Below are positions 1-7,029 of a DNA stretch of 9,885 nt, one piece after another (the stretch's first letter is position 1; each line of letters begins with the position of its first letter). This stretch comes from Epulopiscium sp. Nele67-Bin004 (GTDB lineage: Bacteria; Bacillota_A; Clostridia; Lachnospirales; Cellulosilyticaceae): NCBI GenBank assembly GCA_002007315.1, contig LNZQ01000085.1, positions 1 through 9,885 on the forward strand. Reading direction: 5' to 3'. Made by a program: the position numbers and the translations under genes. The notes below the pieces were generated by a model. That model was not told the DNA's origin. It saw only the letters and a program-made list of their open reading frames with translations, and ran no database searches.

Positions 1-1001
1 TATATTTTCAAAACATCCTTTTTGTGTATTTGAACAGTCACAGTTTGAGTTGGCGATACATTTACAGCATTATTTAAAACATCTATATGAAGTTTTACGT
101 TGTCTTTATAACATTCAATTCTAAGCAAACTTCCCATCATATAAGCATCTTTAACATTCACTTTTAAGTAATAATAGTCATTATTTTTAGTTTCACCAGC
201 AACGATATTTATTACTTCAGGGCGAACTGCAACTTCGTGATTTATAACAGTTCCAAAAACTTGCGTTGCCTCAGCAGCAGTAAGAACGTTGTAGCTACCG
301 ATAAATGTTGCAACAAATTTGTCTGCAGGGTGTTTATAAATTTGGTCTGGCGTTCCCATTTGGGCGATAACCCCTTTGTTCATAACGATTATTCTATCGC
401 TCATAGTCATCGCCTCTTCTTGGTCGTGCGTTACAAAAATTGTAGTCATATTCAAATTACGTTGAATATTTCTAATGTCACGTTGCAAACTTTTACGGAT
501 TTTTGCATCAAGTGCACTAAGTGGCTCATCAAGCAAAAGAATTTTTGGCTCAGGCACGATAGAGCGAGCAAGTGCAACACGTTGTTGTTGACCACCAGAA
601 AGAGCAGTAATACGATTTTTTTCTTTTCCACCTAAATCAACAATTTTAACGATATCGTTTACTTTTTTATCGATTTCGTCTTTACCCATCTTTTTCATTT
701 TAAGCCCAAAAGCAATGTTGTCATACACGTTCATATTTGGAAACAAGGCATACGACTGAAACACCATACCAACGTTACGGTCTTTAGTTTTTTTAGTAGA
801 TATATCTTCTTTATCTACAATGATACTTCCATTATCAAAGCCCTCAAGTCCTGCAATAACTTTTAGTAATGTACTTTTGCCACAACCACTAGGTCCTAGC
901 AGTGTCAAAAATTCACCTTTTTCTATACTAAAGTTTATATTGTTTAGTACGTGTAAATCATGAAAGCTTTTATTTAAGTTTTTTACTTCAACATAACTCA
1001 T
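1..1001 (-). CDS. ABC importer ATPase (PotA/FbpC/PhnT-like), C-terminus outside window
   Basis: Energises the importer encoded by the preceding genes of the operon by ATP hydrolysis at the inner face of the membrane. I read 333 residues from ATG at 1001, which begins MSYVEVKNLNKSF; the end lies beyond base 1. Visible motifs are Walker A GPSGCGKST (36-44), Q-loop Gln82, signature LSGGQ (134-138), Walker B ILLLDEP (154-160) and switch His192, so the nucleotide domain is complete. After about residue 235 a TOBE-like regulatory domain follows, with the typical AVRPE at 258-262. The start codon overlaps the stop of the upstream permease (ATGA), and an AAGGAAGG ribosome binding site lies inside that permease gene. 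The family includes transporters for polyamines, ferric iron and 2-aminoethylphosphonate; the ATPase alone does not tell the cargo. Confidence 0.93.
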   Translation of the reverse strand, partial: MSYVEVKNLNKSFHDLHVLNNINFSIEKGEFLTLLGPSGCGKSTLLKVIAGLEGFDNGSIIVDKEDISTKKTKDRNVGMVFQSYALFPNMNVYDNIAFGLKMKKMGKDEIDKKVNDIVKIVDLGGKEKNRITALSGGQQQRVALARSIVPEPKILLLDEPLSALDAKIRKSLQRDIRNIQRNLNMTTIFVTHDQEEAMTMSDRIIVMNKGVIAQMGTPDQIYKHPADKFVATFIGSYNVLTAAEATQVFGTVINHEVAVRPEVINIVAGETKNNDYYYLKVNVKDAYMMGSLLRIECYKDNVKLHIDVLNNAVNVSPTQTVTVQIHKKDVLKI

Positions 1002-1774
1002 TTTGTTTGTTTCCTTCCTTTAGATAGTTTTATCGCTGTGCTAGTTACAATTAATATAAATATAAAATAACTAATAACTATCGCACTTGATAAGTGACCA
1101 CTTGTACTCATAACTCGTCTTAAATAAATTTGTACTGTCTCGTATCGTCCACCAACGATAAAGTTTGTCATAACGAATTCGCCACATAGTATCGAAAAAC
1201 TAAGTAAGCTTGACACCAATACCCCTGATATGATGTTTGGTATTACAACTTGTGTGAACGCTTGAACTTTGCTTGCCCCAAGCATTTCAGCTGCACTAAC
1301 AATTTCACGAACGTTAATATTTCTAAGACTGCTAGTTATTCCTTGATATATAAACGGAAGTACAATTATGAAATATGCTGCAACTAACAAATAAACTGTT
1401 CCTGATATCATAAACGGTGGTTGTGAATAAATTCTTATAAGTCCAACTGCGTTTATAACCCCTGGAATAGCGTAAGGTAATAAAACTAAACTGTTTAACA
1501 CTTTTTGCCAGTTTGGAAAATATACCATAACGATATAAATTGTTGGTATCATTATACTCATACTAAACAAAACTGAAACTGCACTTATCGTTAACGTACG
1601 AAATAGCGATTGTGTGAATGCGATGTCTGAAAACAGCATTTCGTACCATTTAAATGTAAACCCCTCTGGTAATATTGTGCTGTGCCAAGCAGTTGCTATC
1701 GAATAGAGAAACGTTAGCATAATAGGGAAAAACAGACACGCCAATACAAAAGTTACCCAAATTTTATATCTCAT
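998..1774 (-). CDS. ABC importer permease, second subunit (258 aa)
   Basis: Inner-membrane channel subunit of a binding-protein-dependent importer (BPD_transp_1 family, the PotC/PhnV-like partner). About six hydrophobic segments can be seen, near residues 6-28, 59-83, 92-113, 124-145, 180-200 and 231-249. The cytoplasmic EAA loop that docks on the ATPase is at about 157-179 (EIVSAAEMLGASKVQAF, ending in the conserved IP). The tail is basic and cytosolic (KLSKGRKQTK). The ATG follows the stop of the upstream permease directly (TAAATG), with an AAAGGGGA ribosome binding site just inside that gene; the stop overlaps the ATPase start by four bases. Length is normal for the family. The role as a permease is certain, the transported compound is not. 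Confidence 0.92.
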   Translation of the reverse strand: MRYKIWVTFVLACLFFPIMLTFLYSIATAWHSTILPEGFTFKWYEMLFSDIAFTQSLFRTLTISAVSVLFSMSIMIPTIYIVMVYFPNWQKVLNSLVLLPYAIPGVINAVGLIRIYSQPPFMISGTVYLLVAAYFIIVLPFIYQGITSSLRNINVREIVSAAEMLGASKVQAFTQVVIPNIISGVLVSSLLSFSILCGEFVMTNFIVGGRYETVQIYLRRVMSTSGHLSSAIVISYFIFILIVTSTAIKLSKGRKQTK

Positions 1775-2614
1775 TTATATCCCCTTTCTAAGTTTTCTCA
1801 TCATAAAGTCGTTAAATAGCAGTGTAAATATCAAAATGATAGACAACAACACAGCCATTGCACTAGCAAGTTCAGTTCTTGCAAAAACGTCACCTGTTAT
1901 AAATGCACCAATTTGTATCGTTAGCAAGTTGTAGTTACTTCCAACAAGGGCGAATGTACTTGCGTATGCACCCATTGAGTTTGCAAACAAAATACTAAAC
2001 ACACCTGCAACCCCAGGGAGAACAACTGGTATACCTACGTGTTTCCAAAAGTCCGTATTTGTTGCACCCAAAACGCTTGCTGCGTGTTTGTGTTCGTCAC
2101 GGACACCTTGCAAAGTAGGGTATAGCAACATTATGCCTAGTGGTATTTGGAAATACGTATACATAGCAAGCAAACCGTTGAAACTATACAAATTAAACGA
2201 TGCAAGAAAATCAATATCATACAATTTTCCTATAAGAACGAATATCCCACTGTTTCCAAGCATAATAATAAATGCAAATGCTAGTGGAACTCCCGAAAAG
2301 TTGTTAGTAATATTTGATAAATTGATTACTAGTTGTTGCATATTTTGAGGCAATTTTGTGATGCCATATGCTGTAATTACACACAACACGATAGCGATAC
2401 TGCTAGAGTATAGCGAAATAGTTATACTGTTGGTGAAAGATTGCACATAGTATGGATTATTAAATATATCTTGATATTGTTGAAATGTGAAACCACCCCC
2501 GCCTGTTTCTTGGAAGCTTAACATTATCATAGATAAATATGGTCCAAGCAAAAAACCAACTATCATAACTATAAAAGGAATTAATCCTAAAAATGCTACT
2601 TGTTTTTCTTTCAT
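1775..2614 (-). CDS. ABC importer permease, first subunit (279 aa)
   Basis: Partner channel subunit (BPD_transp_1 family, PotB/PhnU-like). Hydrophobic segments lie near residues 8-32, 63-85, 107-131, 145-167, 199-222 and 250-268. The EAA loop is at about 173-201, with the core HAASVLGAT followed by FWKHVGIPVVLPG. The tail MMRKLRKGI is basic and fits a cytosolic C-terminus. The ATG at 2614 shares one base with the TAA of the preceding phosphatase-like gene (TAATG), and its ribosome binding site TGGAGGA is formed by the last codons of that gene, so translation is likely coupled. The two different permeases plus one ATPase and one binding protein make a complete importer. Function by family is secure, cargo is unknown. 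Confidence 0.92.
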   Translation of the reverse strand: MKEKQVAFLGLIPFIVMIVGFLLGPYLSMIMLSFQETGGGGFTFQQYQDIFNNPYYVQSFTNSITISLYSSSIAIVLCVITAYGITKLPQNMQQLVINLSNITNNFSGVPLAFAFIIMLGNSGIFVLIGKLYDIDFLASFNLYSFNGLLAMYTYFQIPLGIMLLYPTLQGVRDEHKHAASVLGATNTDFWKHVGIPVVLPGVAGVFSILFANSMGAYASTFALVGSNYNLLTIQIGAFITGDVFARTELASAMAVLLSIILIFTLLFNDFMMRKLRKGI

Positions 2615-3414
2615 TATAAGTCCTCCATTTTGTCTGATGGTGTCACATTTAGAAGTTTACATATAATTGGAGCAACTTTTAGTTGAGGGATAACCTCGTT
2701 TGGCAAATTGATGACACCGTTTGGGTCATAATAAAATAATGGCACAAACCTTTCAAGGTCGCTTGTCCCACCGTGCATTTTATGTTCTGTCATACCGTGG
2801 TCACTAGTTACGATGATATTGTATCCAAGTTGTATCCACTGTGGTATAAAATTAGATAGGATTACATCGTTTTCGATTACCTTTTTTATATGTTGCTCAC
2901 TGTTTTCACCAAAATTATGACCTGCCTCATCTATATTCATTGGGTGAATGTATAAAAAGTCTGGGTTGTATCTGCAAAGCAAATGTTGTGCGTCCAAAAA
3001 CAAGTGATTGTCTGGATAGCTGTCTTCAAAATAAAATCTACCGTATTGAATAGGGTTGTCCGTGTTATCTTGAAAAGTGTCTGTCATATAATCAAATGGT
3101 GAGCTGTTGTATAGCTCGCTTATCCAATGATATGCAGCTGCACAAGACACGCCCTCTGCCTGTTTAACTAAGTGAAATATACTTTGATTTAGTGATTTTC
3201 TACTAATACCGTTGTTAGTTATGCCACTTTCAAACGGTGCAACACCAGTCAAAATAGTTTCGTACAAAGGTCTTGACATACTTGGCAGTTCAGACTTAAC
3301 AGTTCTAAATTGAAATATATTTTTTTCTACTAGATGATTTAAGTATCCCATGTGGGACTTAGCACTGTTTAAGCTAAGCCCATCTAAGATAACTACTACT
3401 GTTTTAGTAAGCAT
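2614..3414 (-). CDS. Alkaline phosphatase superfamily hydrolase (nucleotide pyrophosphatase/phosphonoacetate hydrolase type)
   Basis: A 266-residue enzyme of the two-metal alkaline phosphatase superfamily, which hydrolyses phosphate mono- or diesters or C-P bonds. All expected metal ligands are visible: D11 (VVILDG), the probable nucleophile S47 in PSMSRP, D162 and H166 in IDEAGH, D205-H206 in TSDHGMTE, and H214 in HGGTSDLERFVPLF. There is no signal peptide, so it should work in the cytosol. I chose ATG 3414, where a CAAGAGG ribosome binding site precedes it and the VVVILDG strand begins at once. An upstream in-frame ATG at 3552 would add 46 residues that are only another reading frame of the binding-protein gene. 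The gene overlaps that gene by 11 bases and the next permease by one. Its place inside an importer operon suggests it cleaves the imported compound; the substrate is inferred only as an organophosphate or phosphonate. Confidence 0.88.
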   Translation of the reverse strand: MLTKTVVVILDGLSLNSAKSHMGYLNHLVEKNIFQFRTVKSELPSMSRPLYETILTGVAPFESGITNNGISRKSLNQSIFHLVKQAEGVSCAAAYHWISELYNSSPFDYMTDTFQDNTDNPIQYGRFYFEDSYPDNHLFLDAQHLLCRYNPDFLYIHPMNIDEAGHNFGENSEQHIKKVIENDVILSNFIPQWIQLGYNIIVTSDHGMTEHKMHGGTSDLERFVPLFYYDPNGVINLPNEVIPQLKVAPIICKLLNVTPSDKMEDL

Positions 3415-4495
3415 ATAATAAAACCTCTTGTTGCCATTTTGATGGAAGTTCTGCTGCACTTGCTTCCCAAGCATCAAAATCATTAACTGGAATAACGTTA
3501 ACATATTCAGAGCTATCAAGAAGTTTGTCGGCAACATCTGCAGGAAGTTCAACGTCTCTTATAGGTTTTGCATATCCACGAGCTAAGTTGATTTGTCCCT
3601 CATCAGATAAAATATATTCTCTTGCAAGAGCGGCAGCGTGTGGATTTGGTGCATATTTATTGATAATAGTTGCATAACCACTTATAACTGCAGCTTCGTC
3701 CAAAATTGTTACATCAAATCTATCAGGATCAATTTGATCTTTATAGTTTAGAGCATTAAAGTCCCATAAAAATGCAACTTCAATTTCACCTTTTTCAAGG
3801 TTAGCAATATTAACTTCACCAAGTGATAATCTACCTTCTTTAGCAATTTCAGCAAAGAAGTCTATACCTGGTTGTAAGTTTGTTTCATCACCACCGTATG
3901 CATATGCCGCTGACAGTACAGCGTTTTGTGATTGTGTAGCAGTTGTTACATCACCAGGTGAAATTTTATAGTCGCCGTTTTTCAAATCGTCCCAAGTTTT
4001 TGGCAAGTCATCAACTTTTGTTTTGTCTGTAATAATTGCCATAGTTCCTGTGTATCCAACAATCCAGTGACCTTCGTCATCTTTTGCCCAGTCTGGAATG
4101 TCGTTCCAATATGAAGTTTTGTATGGTTGAGTTACGCCACGGTTAAGTGCCACTGGCCCAAATGAAATACCAACGTCTCCAATATCAACTGTTGGGTTGT
4201 TTTTTTCGGCTTCCATTTTTGCGATTTCTTCTGCACTAGACATATCAGTGTCAGAGTGACCGATGCCGTAAATGTTTTCGATATCTTGCCAAGTTTCGCC
4301 CCAGTTTGCCCAGCTGTCAGGCATACCAACAGATGAAATAAACCCTTCTGCTTTAGCTTGAGTTTCGATTTCTGATAGCGATAAGTTGTTTAAGTTAATT
4401 GCTTCCACAGTGTCTGTTGACGCTGTTCCACTAGAGCAACCTACGGCTAACGTTGATAAAGTTAGAATTGCAAGTACTTTTCTAAATTTTCCCAT
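3404..4495 (-). CDS. ABC importer substrate-binding lipoprotein (PotD/FbpA-like fold)
   Basis: Extracellular solute-binding protein, 363 residues, first gene of the importer operon. The N-terminus MGKFRKVLAILTLSTLAVGC is a lipoprotein signal: a basic start, a hydrophobic core and a lipobox ending in Cys20, followed by a flexible Ser/Thr-rich stretch. It should be lipid-anchored outside the membrane. The segment at about 148-181 (GYTGTMAIITDKTKV, PKTWDDLKN, then ISPGD) is typical of type 2 periplasmic binding proteins of the polyamine/iron/aminoethylphosphonate group. Several aromatic residues (W62, W65, W69, Y129, W130, W244) could form the ligand pocket. The start has a TGGAGGAA ribosome binding site with nine bases of spacing. 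The 3' end overlaps the phosphatase gene by 11 bases. Ligand identity cannot be read from the sequence. Confidence 0.92.
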   Translation of the reverse strand: MGKFRKVLAILTLSTLAVGCSSGTASTDTVEAINLNNLSLSEIETQAKAEGFISSVGMPDSWANWGETWQDIENIYGIGHSDTDMSSAEEIAKMEAEKNNPTVDIGDVGISFGPVALNRGVTQPYKTSYWNDIPDWAKDDEGHWIVGYTGTMAIITDKTKVDDLPKTWDDLKNGDYKISPGDVTTATQSQNAVLSAAYAYGGDETNLQPGIDFFAEIAKEGRLSLGEVNIANLEKGEIEVAFLWDFNALNYKDQIDPDRFDVTILDEAAVISGYATIINKYAPNPHAAALAREYILSDEGQINLARGYAKPIRDVELPADVADKLLDSSEYVNVIPVNDFDAWEASAAELPSKWQQEVLLYAY

Positions 4496-4548
4496 TTAAA
4501 TATTCCTCCAAAATTTTTTATTTTATTTAGTGTATATTATTTGTATTA

Positions 4549-4569
4549 AACTTACGTTATATGCAAGTT
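4549..4569. promoter_or_regulatory. Imperfect inverted repeat upstream of the importer operon
   Basis: AACTTRC-type arms (AACTTAC at 4549-4555, GCAAGTT at 4563-4569) around a seven-base centre, with one mismatch as DNA. It lies 54 bases before the start of the binding-protein gene, in the only gap from which the operon can be transcribed. It could be an operator or a weak hairpin. I see no convincing -35/-10 pair beside it; the gap is so AT-rich that TAATAT-like hexamers occur by chance. Confidence 0.25.
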
Positions 4570-4585
4570 AAATTATTGTTAAGCC

Positions 4586-4612
4586 AAAAAAAAATAGGAG
4601 TCACCCCCTATT
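4586..4612 (-). terminator. Rho-independent terminator of the Sel1-repeat gene
   Basis: On the minus strand AATAGGGG-GTGA-CTCCTATT forms an eight-pair stem (one G-U) with a GNRA-type tetraloop, followed by an unbroken run of T. The stop codon TAG of the repeat-protein gene is part of the 5' arm. It isolates that gene from the importer operon transcribed in the same direction. Confidence 0.88.
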
Positions 4613-5867
4613 TACGTTTCCATTTTCCAAAGATATTTCTTTTGTATTCGGCCATTTTTGCTTGAGATATTTCACAGTTTGCTTTTTTTAGAAATTGTAT
4701 TCCTCTATCAATATTTTCACGATAACCAATTGCATCAAGATACATAAATCCTTGTGCAAGATTACTAGTATTTGTTGGTTTTCTATGCTCGCTCAAAAAT
4801 CCTTCAATAAGCGAAATTAATTTAATAGGTTCAAACTCTCCAGCTTCACCTTGAATAAGTAACCATGCATAATAATCATCATTTTCTCTACAGCCGATAT
4901 TGTGAGCAATTTCAAAATATTGTGCTGCTTTTTTCAAATCTTGTTCAATTCCATTTCCACCAAAATAATATATTTCTCCAATTAGGGAAAATATAGAGCC
5001 TGTACGACGCTCGTATACAAAAGCAAGTGCGTTATCTAAGTATTCAAACGCTGCGGCATAATCTTTTTTTGTACCAATCCCAAACATATGTGACCAACCA
5101 AGCCTATAATAACAACGCTTATCGCCAAGTTCAAGACCTCTAAGTGCGTGGGCATATGCAGCTTCTTCATCGCCACCTTGTCTAATAGTATCGTAATAAT
5201 CATACATACTATCAGCGTTTTTAAGTATTTCTGAACCATATTTTATAATTTCAGCTTTTTTTTCAAGGTCTATTTCAACGCAACCTGGCTCGCCACGTTC
5301 ATAAATAGAAATTAAGTTATGACCTGCAACATGAACACCACCTTCAAAAGCACGTTTAAACCACTCCATAGACTCAAGTTTATACTGTTGGTATAAGTGA
5401 GGAAAATTTGAATCATTTGTACTTATACCGTTTATTTTAAAAATATCGTTCCAGTACATAGAGTTTCCGACAAGAAATTGGCAAAATGGCTCGCCAGAAT
5501 CTGCCATTTGATACACTTCATCATAGGCTTTTTTTAGAACAGATTGTTCCATATAAGGTTTAAGTTCGGGATCTTCCATAAGACCAACCATACGTATACC
5601 GCCTATAAGACCAATGCTGCTACCCCCTAATATTGCTTCTTTATATAGTTCGTTTGCAACTTCTTTTGCTTCAATGCCAAATCCCTCCCACATAAACGAT
5701 GGTCCAGAATAACATCTAGCAAGCAAAAAGCAGGCGTCAGCATCATATTTATCAGCTGCAAAACAAAGCACATCAAATGCTTTGTTTATATTTGTACCGT
5801 CTTTTGCCATTCCATAATATATATATTCTAATGCCTGTTCTACTTCATCACTAAAAAATTTCCCCAT
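4608..5867 (-). CDS. Sel1-like/TPR repeat protein (419 aa)
   Basis: A helical-repeat protein with no signal peptide or membrane segment, so probably cytosolic. Sel1-type repeats are clearest at about 251-282 (YYRLGWSHMFGIGTKKDYAA) and 293-325 (LIGEIYYFGGNGIEQDLKKA, then QYFEIAHNIG). Weaker copies are near 44-80 (DADACFLLARCY), 164-190 (ESMEWFKRAFEGG) and 235-250. Such repeats bind other proteins; no catalytic domain is visible, and the partner is unknown. ATG 5867 is backed by AAAGGAG seven bases away. The gene has its own near-consensus promoter and its own terminator, so it is a single-gene unit not tied to the importer downstream. The C-terminus is basic (KRNIFGKWKRK). The family call is firm and the biological role is open. 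Confidence 0.85.
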   Translation of the reverse strand: MGKFFSDEVEQALEYIYYGMAKDGTNINKAFDVLCFAADKYDADACFLLARCYSGPSFMWEGFGIEAKEVANELYKEAILGGSSIGLIGGIRMVGLMEDPELKPYMEQSVLKKAYDEVYQMADSGEPFCQFLVGNSMYWNDIFKINGISTNDSNFPHLYQQYKLESMEWFKRAFEGGVHVAGHNLISIYERGEPGCVEIDLEKKAEIIKYGSEILKNADSMYDYYDTIRQGGDEEAAYAHALRGLELGDKRCYYRLGWSHMFGIGTKKDYAAAFEYLDNALAFVYERRTGSIFSLIGEIYYFGGNGIEQDLKKAAQYFEIAHNIGCRENDDYYAWLLIQGEAGEFEPIKLISLIEGFLSEHRKPTNTSNLAQGFMYLDAIGYRENIDRGIQFLKKANCEISQAKMAEYKRNIFGKWKRK

Positions 5868-5906
5868 TACAACACTCCTTTGATTTTAGACAAATTTCTT
5901 AATTTT

Positions 5907-5935
5907 AGTATACTCCTTTGGAAAAATAATGTCAA
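5907..5935 (-). promoter_or_regulatory. SigmaA-type promoter of the Sel1-repeat gene
   Basis: On the minus strand TTGACA (5935-5930), a 17-base spacer and TATACT (5912-5907) match the housekeeping consensus at 11 of 12 positions. Transcription would begin about seven bases on, near 5900, leaving a leader of roughly 30 bases with the AAAGGAG site before ATG 5867. Confidence 0.85.
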
Positions 5936-5988
5936 ATAATATGCGTATAGATTGATTAAATTATTTATATTATATCTACAAATTGTAT

Positions 5989-6017
5989 TTGATTTTTAAA
6001 GCCATATCAGCTAAAAT
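5989..6017 (+). promoter_or_regulatory. Probable sigmaA promoter for RNA ligase remnant and NimA-like gene
   Basis: TTGATT (5989-5994), 17 bases, then TAAAAT (6012-6017): 9 of 12 consensus positions with ideal spacing. It is divergent from the promoter of the Sel1-repeat gene. It precedes an AGAGGTG ribosome binding site and the ATG of the dead ligase gene, and nothing terminates transcription before the intact gene at 6250, so it may now serve that gene. Confidence 0.6.
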
Positions 6018-6048
6018 AGTTAGTATGTATATAAATAGAGGTGAATGT

Positions 6049-6219
6049 ATGGAATTTAGAAAATATTAACATATTGAAAGACTAGGCACAGATAATGTTG
6101 AAGGAATAACAAAGGGAGAGTATTATATTTTTGCTAAGCTTGATGGAACAAACGGTTAATTTTGCACACTTAAAAAGGTTAGTAGATATTGAGGTAAGCA
6201 AATATTTAGTTTAGGATAA
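6049..6219 (+). pseudogene. Remnant of an RNA ligase gene (Rnl2/DRB0094-like), N-terminal part
   Basis: Reading from ATG 6049 through three in-frame stops gives MEFRKY-*-HIERLGTDNVEGITKGEYYIFAK, then LDGTNG-*-FCTLKKVSRY-*-GKQIFSLG-*. AKLDGTNG holds the nucleotidyl-transfer motif KxDG, with the would-be catalytic lysine at codon 30. The SRY segment after it resembles motif Ia (SRNR) of RNA ligases of the MEFRKYxHIERFGT type that I know from phages and Firmicutes. The stops are TAA at 6067 and 6157 and TGA at 6190, and the frame closes with TAA at 6217. The three inner stops can each come from CAA or CGA by one C-to-T change. The remaining two thirds or more of the ligase, including the later nucleotidyltransferase motifs, is missing. 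Promoter and AGAGGTG ribosome binding site upstream look intact. Recognition rests on memory of the family, not on a search. Confidence 0.72.
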
Positions 6220-6249
6220 TAGATTAAAAAAACAGTTGGAGGAATTGTT

Positions 6250-6720
6250 ATGAGAAGAAAAGACAGAGAAGTTACTAATATTAACGAAATTTATAAAGTT
6301 ATTGATGAATGCAATTGTTGTAGAGTAGGTTTTATTGATGAGGGGCAAGTTTATATTGTTCCATTAAGTTTTGGATATACAGTAGATAGCGATGTCATTA
6401 CATTGTATTTTCACTCTGCTATGACAGGTAGAAAAATTGACCTTGCAAAGAAAAAACCAAATGTCGGCTTTGAGATGGACTGCGGACAACAGCTTCAAAC
6501 TGGCGAAGTTGCCTGTGATTATTCCACCAATTTTAAAAGTGTAATAGGTAATGGAGAGATTTCAATTGTTGACAACAAAGAAGAAAAAATATTAGCTTTG
6601 CAAAAACTTATGCAACAACACACCTCAAAATCCGATTGGGAATTTGATACAAAAATGCTTGACGTAACATGTATTTTAAAACTAGTGGTGAGTAACATTA
6701 GTTGTAAATGTAAGCTGTAA
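6250..6720 (+). CDS. Pyridoxamine 5'-phosphate oxidase-like flavoprotein, NimA-related family
   Basis: A 156-residue protein with a split-barrel flavin-binding fold, cytosolic, related to the family annotated as 5-nitroimidazole resistance (NimA) and pyridoxamine-phosphate-oxidase-like proteins. Family landmarks are the opening MRRKDREVT, YIVPLSFGY (35-43), YFHSAMTGRKIDL (53-65), VGFEMDC (72-78), ACDY (88-91) and SVIGNGEI (97-104). Length matches the family. ATG 6250 has GGAGG seven bases upstream. These proteins are usually flavin reductases of unknown natural substrate, and the family name does not prove nitroimidazole resistance. The C-terminal end (ISCKCKL) is Cys/Lys-rich where I would expect a KRR-type ending. 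A hairpin terminator follows 19 bases after the stop. A weak alternative promoter (TTGAGG-17-TAGGAT, 6189-6217) lies in the ligase remnant. Confidence 0.87.
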   Translation: MRRKDREVTNINEIYKVIDECNCCRVGFIDEGQVYIVPLSFGYTVDSDVITLYFHSAMTGRKIDLAKKKPNVGFEMDCGQQLQTGEVACDYSTNFKSVIGNGEISIVDNKEEKILALQKLMQQHTSKSDWEFDTKMLDVTCILKLVVSNISCKCKL

Positions 6721-6738
6721 AAAAGAGAGCTATAGATT

Positions 6739-6767
6739 AGACCTGTTATTTAAGCGGGTCTTTTTTT
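6739..6767 (+). terminator. Rho-independent terminator after the NimA-like gene
   Basis: AGACCTG (6739-6745) pairs with CGGGTCT (6755-6761) in seven pairs including one G-U, with a nine-base loop and a run of seven T. The MacB-like ATPase remnant begins within two bases of the T-run, so this hairpin marks a breakpoint. Confidence 0.85.
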
Positions 6768-6768
6768 G

Positions 6769-7029
6769 TTTGGAACGTCTGGTTCAGGAAAATCAACACT
6801 GTTAAATATGTTAGCAGGACTTGAAAAGCCAACAAAAGGCAACATCATAATTAAGAAAAAACACATTGAAAAGCTTACTGAAGAACAACTCGCTATATTT
6901 AGACAAAAATATATTGGGTGTGTGTTTCAGTCATACAACTTGTTACTAGCTCTAACAGTATTAAAAAACGTTGCGTTGCCTCTCGTGTTTCAAGGCGTGC
7001 CAAAAGCCGAGCGGGATAAGCGAGCTAAA
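6769..7029 (+). pseudogene. Fragment of MacB/LolD-like ABC ATPase, both ends missing
   Basis: About 87 codons of an exporter ATPase. They run from inside the P-loop (FGTSGSGKSTLLNMLAGLEK) through QKYIGCVFQSYNLL (Q-loop) to LKNVALPLVFQGVPKAERDK. This pattern is typical of LolD/MacB ATPases. The first 35-40 residues with the native start are absent; the fragment emerges straight from the T-run of the preceding terminator, where a TTG is the only possible start and has no ribosome binding site. The signature LSGGQ, Walker B and H-loop are also absent, because the frame runs at about 7030 into unrelated protein sequence. It cannot hydrolyse ATP. In intact cassettes of this kind the ATPase works with the permease whose remains follow. 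Confidence 0.85.

Noticed and set aside
237..635. Plus-strand open frame of 132 codons
   Set aside because: It is the reverse complement of the conserved ABC ATPase motifs, with no ribosome binding site and a composition unlike a real protein.
3415..3552. A longer phosphatase start at ATG 3552
   Set aside because: The extra 46 residues are the binding-protein gene read in another frame, have no homology-like motif, and the ATG at 3414 has a good ribosome binding site.
5868..6048. A small RNA or riboswitch in the divergent intergenic region
   Set aside because: Only two divergent promoters and AT-rich filler are visible; no stable hairpin series or known riboswitch core.
6049..6219. Stop-codon reassignment (TAA and TGA read as amino acids) to rescue the RNA ligase and the permease
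   Set aside because: The intact genes here end at TAA, TAG or TGA and encode Gln and Trp with their normal codons. The permease also has a deletion and frame change that recoding cannot repair.
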